64,000 nucleotides of DNA from JAQBVV01 sp965249205. Lineage in GTDB: Bacteria > Acidobacteriota > Vicinamibacteria > Vicinamibacterales > UBA2999. The notes below the pieces were generated by a model. That model was not told the origin of the DNA. It did no database searches and saw only the letters and a list, made by a program, of their open reading frames with translations. The stretch is from contig CBDFLL010000002.1 in assembly GCA_965249205.1 (NCBI GenBank), positions 204,750 to 268,749 of the forward strand, read 5' to 3'. The position numbers were made by a program, and so were the translations under genes. Every line of letters begins with the position of its first letter. Positions within the stretch are counted from its first letter, which is position 1. Positions 25,027 to 34,388 of this stretch are shown in pieces.

Positions 25027-26508
25027 GTGGTTCCACGTGTTCGTTTCGCCCCCTCCCCGACCGGGTATCTTCACGTCGGCGGCGCCCGTACGGCACTGTT
25101 CAACTGGCTCTACGCGCGCCGGCACGGTGGTACCTTTGTCCTGCGCATCGAGGACACCGACGTCGAGCGTTCGTCGGCCGAAATGATCGACGGCATCCTC
25201 GATGGCCTGCGCTGGCTCGGTCTCGACTGGGACGAAGGCCCGGAGGTGGGCGGACCGCGCGGTCCCTACTTCCAGTCGGAGCGCCTTGATCGCTACCGGC
25301 AGGCAGTCGAACGACTCGTCGCGGAGGGCCGAGCCTACTACTGCTACTGCACGCCTGAGAGGCTGCGGCAGGAAAGGGAACTGGCGGAAGGTCGCGGGGA
25401 GGCCTGGCAGTACGACAAGGCGTGTCTGGCGCTGTCGCCTGAGCGCGCCACCGAACTCGAAGGCGACAGAACGCCACGTACGGTTCGATTCAAAGTTCCG
25501 CCCACTCAGACGGGGTTCGACGACCGCGTACGCGGGCGCATCGAGTTCGACTCGCGCCATCTCGAGGACTTCGTCGTGCTGCGTTCCGACCAGCACCCGA
25601 CGTACCACCTCTCAGTCGTCGTGGATGACCTCGATATGGGGATTACGCATGTCATCCGCGGCGATGACCACATCTCCAACACGCCGAAGCATCTGCTGCT
25701 GTTCGAGGCGTTCGGCGCCGCGCCGCCCGTGTTTGCGCATGTCCCACTGATTCTGGGGGCCGACAAGAAGCGGCTGAGCAAACGGCATGGCGCGACGTCG
25801 GTCACCGAGTACCGGGAGCAGGGTTATCTGCCCGACGCCATGATCAACTTCCTGGCGCTGCTCGGCTGGTCGCCGGGTGACGACACTGAGCTGATGTCCA
25901 CCGACGATCTTGTCGAGCGCTTCTCGCTCCGCGGGATCGGGGGCGGCAACGCCGTGTTCGACACAACGAAGCTCGACTGGATGAACGGGCAGTACATCGC
26001 AAGACTGCCCGTCGGGGAGTTGGCGATGGCTGTCGAGCCGCTGCTCGCTGCTGCGGGTCTGGCACAGGCTGCCGGGGTGCTCACTCAGGAGGGTGACGAC
26101 AACGGCGGTCCATGGCTCCATCAGCTCCTGGATCTGCTGCGCCCGCGAGCAAAGCGATTGACTGATTTCGTCGATCAGGCGAGGCCATTTATCGTCGAGT
26201 CGGTCGAGTACGAATCCGAGGCGGTCGCCAAGTACCTGTCATCGCCTGGCCTGAGCGATCACGTCGCCGCGCTGGCCACCGCACTGGGTGGGCTCGATCC
26301 CTTCGATGAGGCGCAGGTGGAAGCGGCGGTGCGCGGAACCGCCGCCGCGCGCGGCGTCAAGGCCGGAGCCCTGATCCATGCGACGCGAGTGGCCGTCACC
26401 GGCAGAACAACGAGTCCAGGGATCTTCGAGGTGCTGGTGTTGCTTGGTCGCGCACGGAGCGTAGCGCGACTGAAGCAACTGGTCGCTTTTCTAAACGGCA
26501 GGAGCTAA
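25027..26508 (+). CDS. gltX: Glutamate--tRNA ligase
   Basis: 493 residues from a GTG. The class I HIGH-type motif FAPSPTGYLHVGGA begins at residue 8, and the KMSKS-type loop is KKRLSKRHG, followed by the anticodon-binding helical domain. It charges tRNA-Glu and, in bacteria without GlnRS, also tRNA-Gln for amidotransferase conversion. The frame is open 41 codons earlier but conservation begins at VPRVRFAPSP. A tRNA-Gln gene follows about 100 bases downstream. It is divergent from egtB. Confidence 0.93.
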   Translation: MVPRVRFAPSPTGYLHVGGARTALFNWLYARRHGGTFVLRIEDTDVERSSAEMIDGILDGLRWLGLDWDEGPEVGGPRGPYFQSERLDRYRQAVERLVAEGRAYYCYCTPERLRQERELAEGRGEAWQYDKACLALSPERATELEGDRTPRTVRFKVPPTQTGFDDRVRGRIEFDSRHLEDFVVLRSDQHPTYHLSVVVDDLDMGITHVIRGDDHISNTPKHLLLFEAFGAAPPVFAHVPLILGADKKRLSKRHGATSVTEYREQGYLPDAMINFLALLGWSPGDDTELMSTDDLVERFSLRGIGGGNAVFDTTKLDWMNGQYIARLPVGELAMAVEPLLAAAGLAQAAGVLTQEGDDNGGPWLHQLLDLLRPRAKRLTDFVDQARPFIVESVEYESEAVAKYLSSPGLSDHVAALATALGGLDPFDEAQVEAAVRGTAAARGVKAGALIHATRVAVTGRTTSPGIFEVLVLLGRARSVARLKQLVAFLNGRS

Positions 26509-26611
26509 TTGCGACCGCCCTCGGCCTCCCGCTGCAATCAGCGTTTGCCCGGACGAAGGCTTTCTCTGTACAATCGGAGGTTCCAGCCTCGGTTTCTCGC
26601 GAAGCCAGCAC

Positions 26612-26685
26612 TGGGAGGTCGTTCAACGGTAGGACACCTGCCTCTGGAGCAGGTTATCGGGGTTCGAATCCCTGCCTCCCAGCCA
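26612..26685 (+). tRNA. tRNA-Gln (anticodon CTG), CCA encoded
   Basis: TGGGAGG pairs with CCTCCCA, the D arm is GTTCAACGGTAGGAC, the anticodon loop is CTCTGGA (anticodon CTG) on a CCTGC/GCAGG stem, the T arm is GGGGTTCGAATCCCT, and GCCA ends the gene. 74 nt. It decodes CAG. Confidence 0.95.
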
Positions 26686-27060
26686 AATCTCTCTTTTCGC
26701 TAGATCTAGCGTCGTCTGAGCTTTCGACTTGCGCGCATGTGCTTGCTTGTTCTTCGCAGGGTCTTCTCCTGCGTGTGACAAGTGGTTGAGCATCGCGTTG
26801 CGACGACCTTTGGCATCAAACGCTTCATCCGACAGAGCGTCGATGATTGCAGACCCCTCAGTCAGCTTGACGACCACAGAGGTATTCGCGTCCGTCGCAG
26901 TGACGAGGACATGATCAGGCGCCGACGACTCGACCTCATACACGCCGGCCAGCAGCATGTTCTTCGACAGAGGATCCCCCGAGCCGGATGAAGGGAAGTG
27001 ACGATCTGGGATCGTCGCAGAAGTTAGAAACTTTCCGGCGACCCTGTGGCTCTCCGACAT
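26623..27060 (-). CDS. Doubtful hypothetical ORF running into the tRNA-Gln gene
   Basis: 145 codons with no recognised domain. The last 20 or so codons are antisense to the tRNA and yield the peptide WLGGRDSNPD, a known artefact of tRNA antisense translation. The first 115 residues look moderately protein-like (VYEVESSAPDHVLVTATD, IIDALSDEAFDAKG). It could be the remnant of a gene whose end was replaced near the tRNA, a common integration site, or a chance frame. No ribosome site was identified. Confidence 0.25.
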   Translation of the reverse strand: MSESHRVAGKFLTSATIPDRHFPSSGSGDPLSKNMLLAGVYEVESSAPDHVLVTATDANTSVVVKLTEGSAIIDALSDEAFDAKGRRNAMLNHLSHAGEDPAKNKQAHARKSKAQTTLDLAKREIWLGGRDSNPDNLLQRQVSYR

Positions 27061-27075
27061 CGCCCAACATGCGCG

Positions 27076-27198
27076 ATGGCTGCACGGTCACAGAAGTCGA
27101 CGTGGGGACACTCTTCAGATCGCTTGGAGGTGCTCGACAACTTTCGTAAGCTATCTCTGGAACGGGGCCTCACGGAGCTACGCAAGCGGTACGGCTAA
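27076..27198 (+). other. Short ORF or gene fragment, 40 codons
   Basis: A plus-strand frame from ATG to TAA encodes a basic, helical peptide ending LEVLDNFRKLSL...LTELRKRYG. I do not recognise it. It lies in a gene-poor stretch (26.7-27.25 kb) between the tRNA and degraded polysaccharide genes, and is as likely a relic as a small gene. Confidence 0.15.
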
Positions 27199-27257
27199 GA
27201 ATGCCGGACCTGGCGATCTGACCTACGAGCGCCCTGCTGTTCGCGCTCTCCAGCGAA

Positions 27258-27790
27258 TCATCCTCTGATCTGGGAACATGTCGGTTCGAGAGTCCGCGAA
27301 TAGGGTGAGGTGTCATGCGTCGAGGCGCCTGGCCCGTCACCCTCGTCCAGCATCCCAAACGATACCAGCGCAGCCTCGATGCCTTTCCCCAGTAACCGGT
27401 ACCCCGCTGGCGTGTTGTGGCGATCGAGCTGCCAGTAGTACTCCCAGACGTTGCCCTCCGTGACTCCCCCCTCGACCAGAAAATACTCGAGCAGGTCTAC
27501 AACGTAGATGTCGGTATTGGCACAGAGGCGGTCGAGGAGCCCGGGCAAGACGTACTGTTGCGGATTACCGAGCTGCTCCGCGTTCATCACTTCCCATGCG
27601 TGCGGATGGACGACGACCATCAGACGGAAGCCATACTGCGACGACAAGGCCCAAAACTTCGACACGCTTTCGGCGATATCATCGATCGCCTCCTGGGTGT
27701 GATCGTCCCAGCGGTCTTCTCTCACCAAATCTTGGTTGTACCCGAGCAGGGAGTGGGCCACGAGTCGTACGATGTGACTCGGTAGATGGC
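27258..27790 (-). pseudogene. C-terminal remnant of an SGNH/AlgX-like hydrolase
   Basis: The minus frame contains HSLLGYNQDLVREDRW, then FWALSSQYGFRLMVVVHPH and LDRHNTPAGYRLLGKGIEAA; the last has the Asp-x-x-His spacing of the catalytic pair in SGNH hydrolases. The N-terminal GDS nucleophile block is missing. Upstream it merges, out of frame, into the MBOAT remnant at about 27760-27790. These hydrolases normally sit beside MBOAT O-acetyltransferases, so a deletion of the intervening DNA explains both truncations. Confidence 0.7.
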
Positions 27791-28420
27791 CAACCGATCG
27801 GCGACGACGAGCTTCAGGAAGTAACCCCACAGTATCAACCTGAGGCCGCTCGAGATCGCCTCATAGTCGAGCACACACCGGCGACGCAGTTGCGGCAACA
27901 AGTGTGACGGTCGCTCGATCGGACCGGCCACAAGTTGCGGGAAGAACGCGACGTAGAGCGCGAAGTACCCCAGATGCCGCTCGGGTTCGGTGCGCCCACG
28001 ATAGAGTTCGATCGTGTAGCTCATCGACTGGAACGTGTAGAACGAGATCCCGACCGGCAGCAACAGGTTGAATGCGGGAACATTCGCCAGCACGTTGAAG
28101 CTCTCGAACAGCGCGTTCAGAGACGAGCCCGCAAAGTCCGCGTACTTGAACGAGAACAACAACCCCAGGTTCGTGACGACGCTCAGGATGAGGTACTTGC
28201 GCCGGGCCTCCTTCGTCGAGACGCGGGCCATGCGTAATCCGCAGCCGTAGTCGACAAGCGTGCTGAAGATGATGAGAAGCAGATACTCCACTCGCCACGA
28301 CGCGTAGAAGTAGTAGCTCGCGCCGAGAAGGAACGCCCAGCGCGCTTTGTGAGGCAACGCGTAGTACGCGATCACGACCAACGGGAGGAAGAGCGCGAAA
28401 TGGAGTGAGTTGAACAGCAC
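27722..28420 (-). pseudogene. N-terminal half of an MBOAT O-acetyltransferase (AlgI-like), truncated
   Basis: The first 215 or so residues match AlgI-type membrane-bound O-acyltransferases: LFNSLHFALFLPLVV, SYYFYASWRVEYLLLI, PVGISFYTFQSMSYTIELYRG, and FFPQLVAGPIERPSHLLPQL. Homology ends at about FLKLVVADRLAIY; the frame then reads 18 unrelated codons to a stop. Full proteins run near 470 residues with the active-site His in the missing half, so this cannot be functional. It follows the glycosyltransferase gene by 15 bases and once modified its polysaccharide (inference). Confidence 0.8.
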
Positions 28421-28435
28421 CGTCAGCGGGGCGAA

Positions 28436-29692
28436 TCAGCGGCCCAGAACATCAGCATAGACCGAAGCCACTGAACGGGCCATGGCTGACGTGGTGAAAA
28501 CGCTCGCGGCTCTGCTCTGCCCGGCCCGGCCCATACTGGACCTCTTGTCCGAATCGTTCAGAAGTGTCATCAGCGCCGCCGCAAGGTCCGTCGGACGGCC
28601 TGGCTCGACCAGCAGTCCGGTGACCCCGTCGTCGATGACCTCTGGAATCCCTCCAACCCTGGAACCTACGCACGGCAGGCCCGAGGCCATCGCCTCTGCC
28701 ATGACGAGCCCGAGCGCTTCCGCTCGCCCCTGAGCATCGACCACGCCGGGGTGCACGAAGAGATCGGCGTCGGCCATGAGACCGGCGACTTCATCACGAG
28801 CCAGGGCACCCAGGAAATGGATCCGATCGCCCCCGGGTATCTCAACAGCCATCGCCCTGAGCTCCTCGCGGAGGGGGCCGTCACCCGCGATCATGAAATG
28901 GATGGCGGCTCCCGTGCTCAGGACGGTGGCAGCCGCCTTCAGAAGCACGTCGAGCCCCTTGACCGGAATCATGCGCGCCACCGCGACGACGAGTAGCGCG
29001 TCGGCGGAAAGTCCCAGTCGAGCGCGAATACCGCCGGGTTGGTGAGCGCCGTGAAACAGCGCGTCATCGATGCCCTGATAGCAGACCTGGCCCCGAAGTC
29101 GGCAACCCTGCTGCTCGACCTGATTCATGGTGAAACGGCTGATGAACAAGACCCGGTCTGCCGAACTGAGCGCCCGCCTGTGAAACCACCGAAGCCGGGG
29201 AGGCGCCGAGGGTACCGACAGCACGAGCGGCCGTCGCGAGACCGCGTTCGCCGCGCCGGCTATGAACCCTACCTCGATCCAATGCGCGTGTAGCAGATCG
29301 CACTTTGGCAGCATCCGCAACACATTCCAGCCCATGGCCCCGACGAGACCTGGCACTTGTCGTCGCGCACCCTGCACTCGACGTAGGTTGTCCGGAATGC
29401 CATAGCCGTAGGCGAGGCACTGACGGTCCGCCCGAAGAGCGTATTGGAACCTCCGGACGTTTACGCCCCGAAAGTGTTCCTCGCGAGCCAGACCATGCTC
29501 ATGAGGCGCGATGACGGTGACCTCAATTCCGTGATCGGCGTGCAGCTTCTCCGCCAGGTCAGCAACAAAGTGAGGGGTATGGTCCCCGTCGAATCTCGGA
29601 TACGTCGTCGCGACAAAGGTCACGCGAAGCCCCCTGAGATCCCTCTCCGGATGGATGTGGGAATCGGCCTGCGGCTCGGTACTCGACGGCAT
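28436..29692 (-). CDS. Family 4 glycosyltransferase (GT-B fold)
   Basis: 418 residues. The N-domain begins VTFVATTYPRFDGDHTPHFV, typical of polysaccharide GT4 enzymes, and the C-domain has VARMIPVKGLDVLLKAA and the nucleotide-sugar site EALGLVMAEAMASGLPCVGS with the EX7E pattern. It transfers a sugar from a nucleotide donor onto a lipid-linked or exported glycan; donor and acceptor are unknown. It is upstream of the broken MBOAT gene and back to back with the GT2 gene. Confidence 0.9.
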   Translation of the reverse strand: MPSSTEPQADSHIHPERDLRGLRVTFVATTYPRFDGDHTPHFVADLAEKLHADHGIEVTVIAPHEHGLAREEHFRGVNVRRFQYALRADRQCLAYGYGIPDNLRRVQGARRQVPGLVGAMGWNVLRMLPKCDLLHAHWIEVGFIAGAANAVSRRPLVLSVPSAPPRLRWFHRRALSSADRVLFISRFTMNQVEQQGCRLRGQVCYQGIDDALFHGAHQPGGIRARLGLSADALLVVAVARMIPVKGLDVLLKAAATVLSTGAAIHFMIAGDGPLREELRAMAVEIPGGDRIHFLGALARDEVAGLMADADLFVHPGVVDAQGRAEALGLVMAEAMASGLPCVGSRVGGIPEVIDDGVTGLLVEPGRPTDLAAALMTLLNDSDKRSSMGRAGQSRAASVFTTSAMARSVASVYADVLGR

Positions 29693-29880
29693 CAGCCGCC
29701 CTTCTGGTTCAGACGCGAATGGATCATGTACTTTCGTTCGGGTCGATGATTCCTACCACAACTTCGGGGATGTTGATCCCGCGACTCCCGCGCGCCGCTG
29801 ATCGTAGCCGATGCACGTAACTGGCTCGAACGGAGATTCGCAGCTTGCAAGTACCCTACAAGGCAACAGACCTACTGAAT

Positions 29881-30795
29881 ATGAGCGCTGATAGCCTGCC
29901 TCCGCCCGACGTGTCGGTCGTCATTCCCTGTTACAACGGACTGTCAACCATCGAACCGTGCCTGGATAGCGTCCGTCAGGCGGTGGACGGCAGACACGCC
30001 GAAACCATTCTGATCGACAGCTCGGAGGATGGCACCGACCAATTCGTCGCGACCAACTACCCGGACGTGCGACTTGAACACCTCCCGACGAAGATTCTTC
30101 CGGGAGAGGCCAGGAACCGGGGGGTCGCGCTTGCTCGCGCAAAGCTCATTGTGTTTCTTGATGCTGACTGTATTGCGCCTACTACGCTCGTCGACGATGT
30201 CCTTGACTCCTTTCAGCGACACCCGGACCAATCGGCCATCGTGGGGTGCGTACGCAACGGGAATCCGGGCGCGGTCAGCTGGCTGTCGTTCATCTCCGAG
30301 TTCAACGGGTTTTTCGATCGACAGCAGCGGAAACCCGCACCTAGTTTGCCGAGTTACTGTGCGGTGTTTCGGCGGTCGGTGTTCGACAAATACAACGGTT
30401 TTCCAGAGAATCTGTGGCCAGGAGAAGACACCGTGCTCGGTGCTCGCTTGGCAGCAGGCAAAGAACCCGTGTTTCTCGAACCGAGTGTCTGGGTCTATCA
30501 CCACAATCGAAACACCATGAGTGCATACCTCTCGCATCAGTACGCGCTGGGGTACGGATTCTCGCTCAGCCGAAAAATGCTATCCCTCCTCCCAGGCGCG
30601 GACAGGTTGCACAGGTCGGCAGCATTCGTCTACCCGATGGCGGGATATCGATGCCTCAAGATGCTCCAGCGCACTTTTGCCTCGGGCTGGGGAAACGGCT
30701 TCCGCATTCTCGGGCTCATGCCCGGCTATCTATGGGGGATGAGCCGGTGGATCAAGGGCGTCCGACAAGGGCGGAAGGATCATTTCGGAGACTGA
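29881..30795 (+). CDS. Family 2 glycosyltransferase (GT-A fold)
   Basis: 304 residues from MSADSLPPPDVS. The GT2 core is VSVVIPCYNGLSTIEPCLDSV, with the DXD-type site FLDADCIAP and ARNRGVALARAKLIVFLDA. The later PGEDTVLGARLAAG is the acidic catalytic region. The C-terminal 90 residues are hydrophobic/amphipathic and may bind the membrane. An in-frame TTG 12 codons earlier is an alternative start. Part of a polysaccharide locus whose O-acetylation genes have decayed. Confidence 0.88.
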   Translation: MSADSLPPPDVSVVIPCYNGLSTIEPCLDSVRQAVDGRHAETILIDSSEDGTDQFVATNYPDVRLEHLPTKILPGEARNRGVALARAKLIVFLDADCIAPTTLVDDVLDSFQRHPDQSAIVGCVRNGNPGAVSWLSFISEFNGFFDRQQRKPAPSLPSYCAVFRRSVFDKYNGFPENLWPGEDTVLGARLAAGKEPVFLEPSVWVYHHNRNTMSAYLSHQYALGYGFSLSRKMLSLLPGADRLHRSAAFVYPMAGYRCLKMLQRTFASGWGNGFRILGLMPGYLWGMSRWIKGVRQGRKDHFGD

Positions 30796-30850
30796 CGGCA
30801 TCGTGTCCACGACCGTGTCGAATTCATGCAAGACGGGTCGATTGAATCGG

Positions 30851-31495
30851 TCATGGGGTGGGACTGCTGACGCTCCCGTCCTCGGCGATGCTCGGGCGGT
30901 TGATGTCGAAGACCGTCTCCGGCGTCACGGCGGCGTACTGCGTGTAGCCGAGGCGCGCAATCGGCCGCATCGCGCCAGTGTCCACGAGCCCCTCGCGCAC
31001 GTAGTCGTCATTGATGTAGATACCCACTACGCGGCCGAAGACCACGAAATGACCCTGCTCCGATCCGGCCTCGACGTCCGGCAATTCGACCGTCCTCCAG
31101 TGCTTGCACTCGAGCGCCGCCGGAGCCTCCTTGACCCGCGGCGGCTTCACAAAGCGTGACGCCACGGCCGTGAGCCCGGCAATCCGATACTCATCTGCAT
31201 CCGCCGGCACCGCAGCGGACGTCACATTCATCTCGAAACGAGTGTCCCAGGTCGCCATCGAGCAGGTGAACTCACCGGTCTCGTGGATGTTTCTGAGGCT
31301 GTCCTTGACGCCACTGGACGAAAACATCACGTAGTGGGGCCGCTCTGCCACCGCGTTGAAGAAACGGTAGGGCGCAAGGTTGCAGATCCCGTTCGCACCG
31401 ACCGAGGTAATCCAGCCGATCGGGCGAGGGCCGACCAGGGCCTTGAACGGGTCACGCGCCAGGCCATGGGTATTGGCGATCGCGTCGTAGTGCAT
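30851..31495 (-). CDS. Flavin reductase family protein (FMN-binding split barrel)
   Basis: 214 residues from MHYDAIANTHGL; AGGAGG 8 nt before this ATG fixes the start. The split-barrel pattern includes FKALVGPRPIGWITSV, NLAPYRFFNAVAERPHYVMF and SGEFTCSMAT-like FTCSMATWD, typical of the DIM6/NTAB flavin reductase group that reduces FMN with NAD(P)H or supplies it to a monooxygenase. No partner monooxygenase is adjacent. It is divergent from the amidohydrolase. Confidence 0.88.
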   Translation of the reverse strand: MHYDAIANTHGLARDPFKALVGPRPIGWITSVGANGICNLAPYRFFNAVAERPHYVMFSSSGVKDSLRNIHETGEFTCSMATWDTRFEMNVTSAAVPADADEYRIAGLTAVASRFVKPPRVKEAPAALECKHWRTVELPDVEAGSEQGHFVVFGRVVGIYINDDYVREGLVDTGAMRPIARLGYTQYAAVTPETVFDINRPSIAEDGSVSSPTP

Positions 31496-31724
31496 GAATT
31501 GGAGCCTCCTGCCTAGCATGCGATTGTACAGGGCGGCCTGGCGGTCGATGCTGGCCACACACGCTCAACGAGCCTCGACCGATTTGTCGGGCTCCCTCAC
31601 CAACGCCGGGTCGCTGTCGGATGGCTCTTCTACCCTGCTCGGTGCGGCCCCCCTATAATCAGGGCGGAAAGTGAGCGCCACATCCAGGCGCTCGGCGGAC
31701 AAGTTCCAGTGCCTGTGAGAGAGG

Positions 31725-33353
31725 GTGACTCCGATGGGAATGACGATAAGACGATTGCTGCCAGTTACGATTAGCGTAGTCCTTGCCACCGGCGGCATGG
31801 CGCTCGCCCAGGACAGCGGCGAAGCCGCCAACCCGCCGTCGCTAACAGGGCTCAAGGCCGAGGCGGCCGCAGACGTCGACGAGTTGCAGAAGCTCACACA
31901 GGAGATTGTTGACAGCCTGTTCTCGTTCTCGGAGCTTGGCTTTCAAGAGTTTGAGACACAGCGCTATCTCACCGAATTGCTCGAAGCCAACGGCTTCACC
32001 GTCGAACGGGGCGTTTCGGGGATTCCCTCATCCTGGTGGGCCACATGGGGCGAAGGCCGGCCGGTGATCGCCCTTGGCTCAGACGTTGACGGTATTCCGC
32101 GATCGTCGCAGATGCCGGGCGTCGTCTATCGGGAGCCGATGATCGACGGCGCGCCCGGCCACGGCGAGGGGCACAATTCCGGTCAGGCCGTCAACGTCAC
32201 GGCCGCCCTTGCGGTGAAGGCCATCATGGAGCGCGAGAACCTTCCAGGCACCATCGTGCTCTGGCCCGGCATCGCGGAGGAACTCGTCGGGTCGAAGGCC
32301 TGGTTTGCCAGAGACGGTCACTTCGAGGGCGTCGACGCGGTGCTGTTTTCGCATGTCGGCGACAACATGAACGTCAGCTGGGGGTCCTCAACAGGCACGG
32401 GCCTCGTGTCGGTCGAGTACACGTTCGAAGGTCTCGCTGCCCATGGGGCGGCCGATCCCTGGAAGGGCCGCAGTGCGCTGGATGCCGTTGAACTCATGAA
32501 CGTCGGGTGGAACTTCCGCCGCGAGCATCTGCATCCGCTGCAGCGATCACATTACGTGATCGTCGATGGTGGTGACCAACCCAACGTGGTGCCATCGGTT
32601 GCTTCGGTGTGGTACTTCGTCCGCGAGATCGCGGCTGAGGGCATCCGGGAAAACGTGGCAACGCTGCACCGCATGGCAGAAGGCGCGGCGCTGATGACCG
32701 ATACCACGATGACGCGGCGTGTAGTCGGGGCGGCTTATCCCAGACACTTCAACAGGACCATCGCGCTGGCGATGGATGAGAACATCAAAGCCGTCGGTCT
32801 GCCGGCATGGTCTGACGACGATCAGGCATTTGCGCGCGCGTTCCAGGAGTTCATGGGTGCGGACGAGGTCGTGGGCCTCTCCACCGAGCTGACAGGCATT
32901 TCCGAGCCGCGGGAAGAGCCCGCGTCCGGAGGGTCGGATGATATCGGTGACGTGTCGTGGAACGTGCCCACGGTCAGGCTCGGTTTCCCGTCCAACATCG
33001 TGGGCCGCACGGGTCACCACTGGTCGAGCGCCATGGCGATGGCAACGCCTATCGCGCACAAGGGCGCCACAGCTGGCGCCAAGGTCATGGCGGCGACGAT
33101 GCTCGATCTCCTACAGAACCCCACGCTGGTGGAGGACGCCTGGCGCTACTTCCGCGAGGAGCAGACGGCCGAAGAGACCTACGAGCCGTTCATCACGGAA
33201 GACGACCCTCCGGCCATCGACAAGAACGTCGAGATCATGGCGCAGTACCGCGAGCGGCTGCGGGAGTTCTACTACGATCCCTCGCAGTTCGCTACCTATC
33301 TCGAGCAGTTGGGCATCGAGTACCCGCAGTTGACCAAGCCGGCCGGAAACTAG
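31725..33353 (+). CDS. Secreted M20 (amidohydrolase/AbgB-like) peptidase
   Basis: 542 residues from GTG, or ATG three codons later, with an export signal ending ATGGMALAQ. The M20D dizinc fold shows ALGSDVDGIPR (metal Asp), GHGEGHNSGQAVN and LWPGIAEELVGSKAW (Glu pair), and a dimerisation insert GLAAHGAADPWKGRSALDA. Family enzymes hydrolyse amide bonds such as p-aminobenzoyl-glutamate or N-acyl amino acids. The periplasmic location suggests a nutrient-scavenging role. GAGAGGG precedes the start. Confidence 0.9.
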   Translation: MTPMGMTIRRLLPVTISVVLATGGMALAQDSGEAANPPSLTGLKAEAAADVDELQKLTQEIVDSLFSFSELGFQEFETQRYLTELLEANGFTVERGVSGIPSSWWATWGEGRPVIALGSDVDGIPRSSQMPGVVYREPMIDGAPGHGEGHNSGQAVNVTAALAVKAIMERENLPGTIVLWPGIAEELVGSKAWFARDGHFEGVDAVLFSHVGDNMNVSWGSSTGTGLVSVEYTFEGLAAHGAADPWKGRSALDAVELMNVGWNFRREHLHPLQRSHYVIVDGGDQPNVVPSVASVWYFVREIAAEGIRENVATLHRMAEGAALMTDTTMTRRVVGAAYPRHFNRTIALAMDENIKAVGLPAWSDDDQAFARAFQEFMGADEVVGLSTELTGISEPREEPASGGSDDIGDVSWNVPTVRLGFPSNIVGRTGHHWSSAMAMATPIAHKGATAGAKVMAATMLDLLQNPTLVEDAWRYFREEQTAEETYEPFITEDDPPAIDKNVEIMAQYRERLREFYYDPSQFATYLEQLGIEYPQLTKPAGN

Positions 33354-33395
33354 ACCCGGCCCGGGTAGGGGCATCCGGCTCGTCCGTCGTCTGTG

Positions 33396-34373
33396 CTACT
33401 GCATACGGAAGGCGCTGATATCCTTCGTCTGTCGATTGGTGCCGCAGCCGTTCGCGCCACCCATGATGTATCCCACGTCACCGACGGTGACGCCGGCGGC
33501 CGCGTGCCGACCGATCGGCATGTTCGACAGCACGGTCCATCGGTTGGCATCGGGATCGAACACCTCCACATCGTCAAACGTGGTACGCGCCTCCGCATCC
33601 TTGCATTCGCCGCCTGCCCACACGATCTGACCGCCGATCATGAAGACGACACCCGCGCTGCGAGCGATATTCAGCGGTGCCCCATCACTCCAGGTGTCTG
33701 TCGCTGGATCGTAAATGTCGTGCCTGGTGGTGTTGTTGACAGTGGCATTCAATCGGCCGCCAAACACATGGATGCGCCCGTTCAGTACCGCGATGCCCAG
33801 GTGATCGCGCGCCTCTGGCAGCGGTGCCGCCTGCGTCCACGTGTCGGTTGCAGGGTCGTAGATTTCAGTCGTGTTCACAGTCACACGTTCGGGATTGCGC
33901 CCACCGATCGCATAAATCTTCCCATCTAGAGCAACGACACCTGGGGCTCCCCGGGGCGCAGGGAGCGACGCCACGCGACGCCATGCGTCAGTGGCCGGGT
34001 CGTATTCGAAGACGTTGCTCACAGCACCGACATGCACGTTGGCCTGAAAGCCGCCCACGACGTAGACCTTCCCGTTCACCGTCGCCGCTCCAGCGTGCGA
34101 CGTGACGGCAGGCATCAGTGCCCTTTCCTCCCACGTGCCGGTCGCCGGGTCGTACTCCTGATTCAACGAGTTGGCGTCAACCGCACGCATCTGGCCTCCC
34201 AGGACGTACACCTTCCCGTTCGCCTCGGCGAGCGCGATCTCGGCGCGCTCAAATGGCATCGAGCCGACCGACGTCCAGGATGAATCGCCCTGGGCGAGCG
34301 CCAGGGTCGGCACGAGCATCACGCCAGGCAATGCCAGGCCTCCGAATAGCCGACGCGAGCGCAACATGTTCAT
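33396..34373 (-). CDS. Secreted kelch-repeat beta-propeller protein
   Basis: 325 residues with a signal peptide (LALPGVMLVPTLALAQ). About six kelch repeats carry the motif GKVYVLGG or GRIHVFGG followed by EYDPATGTWEERA or IYDPATDTW at roughly 48-residue spacing, forming a beta-propeller. Eukaryote-like kelch propellers in bacteria are usually binding or sialidase-like proteins; here function is unknown. It follows the cytochrome gene by 15 bases on the same strand, and GGAGG precedes its ATG. Confidence 0.9.
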   Translation of the reverse strand: MNMLRSRRLFGGLALPGVMLVPTLALAQGDSSWTSVGSMPFERAEIALAEANGKVYVLGGQMRAVDANSLNQEYDPATGTWEERALMPAVTSHAGAATVNGKVYVVGGFQANVHVGAVSNVFEYDPATDAWRRVASLPAPRGAPGVVALDGKIYAIGGRNPERVTVNTTEIYDPATDTWTQAAPLPEARDHLGIAVLNGRIHVFGGRLNATVNNTTRHDIYDPATDTWSDGAPLNIARSAGVVFMIGGQIVWAGGECKDAEARTTFDDVEVFDPDANRWTVLSNMPIGRHAAAGVTVGDVGYIMGGANGCGTNRQTKDISAFRMQ

Positions 34374-34388
34374 CGAATCCTCCAGTGT

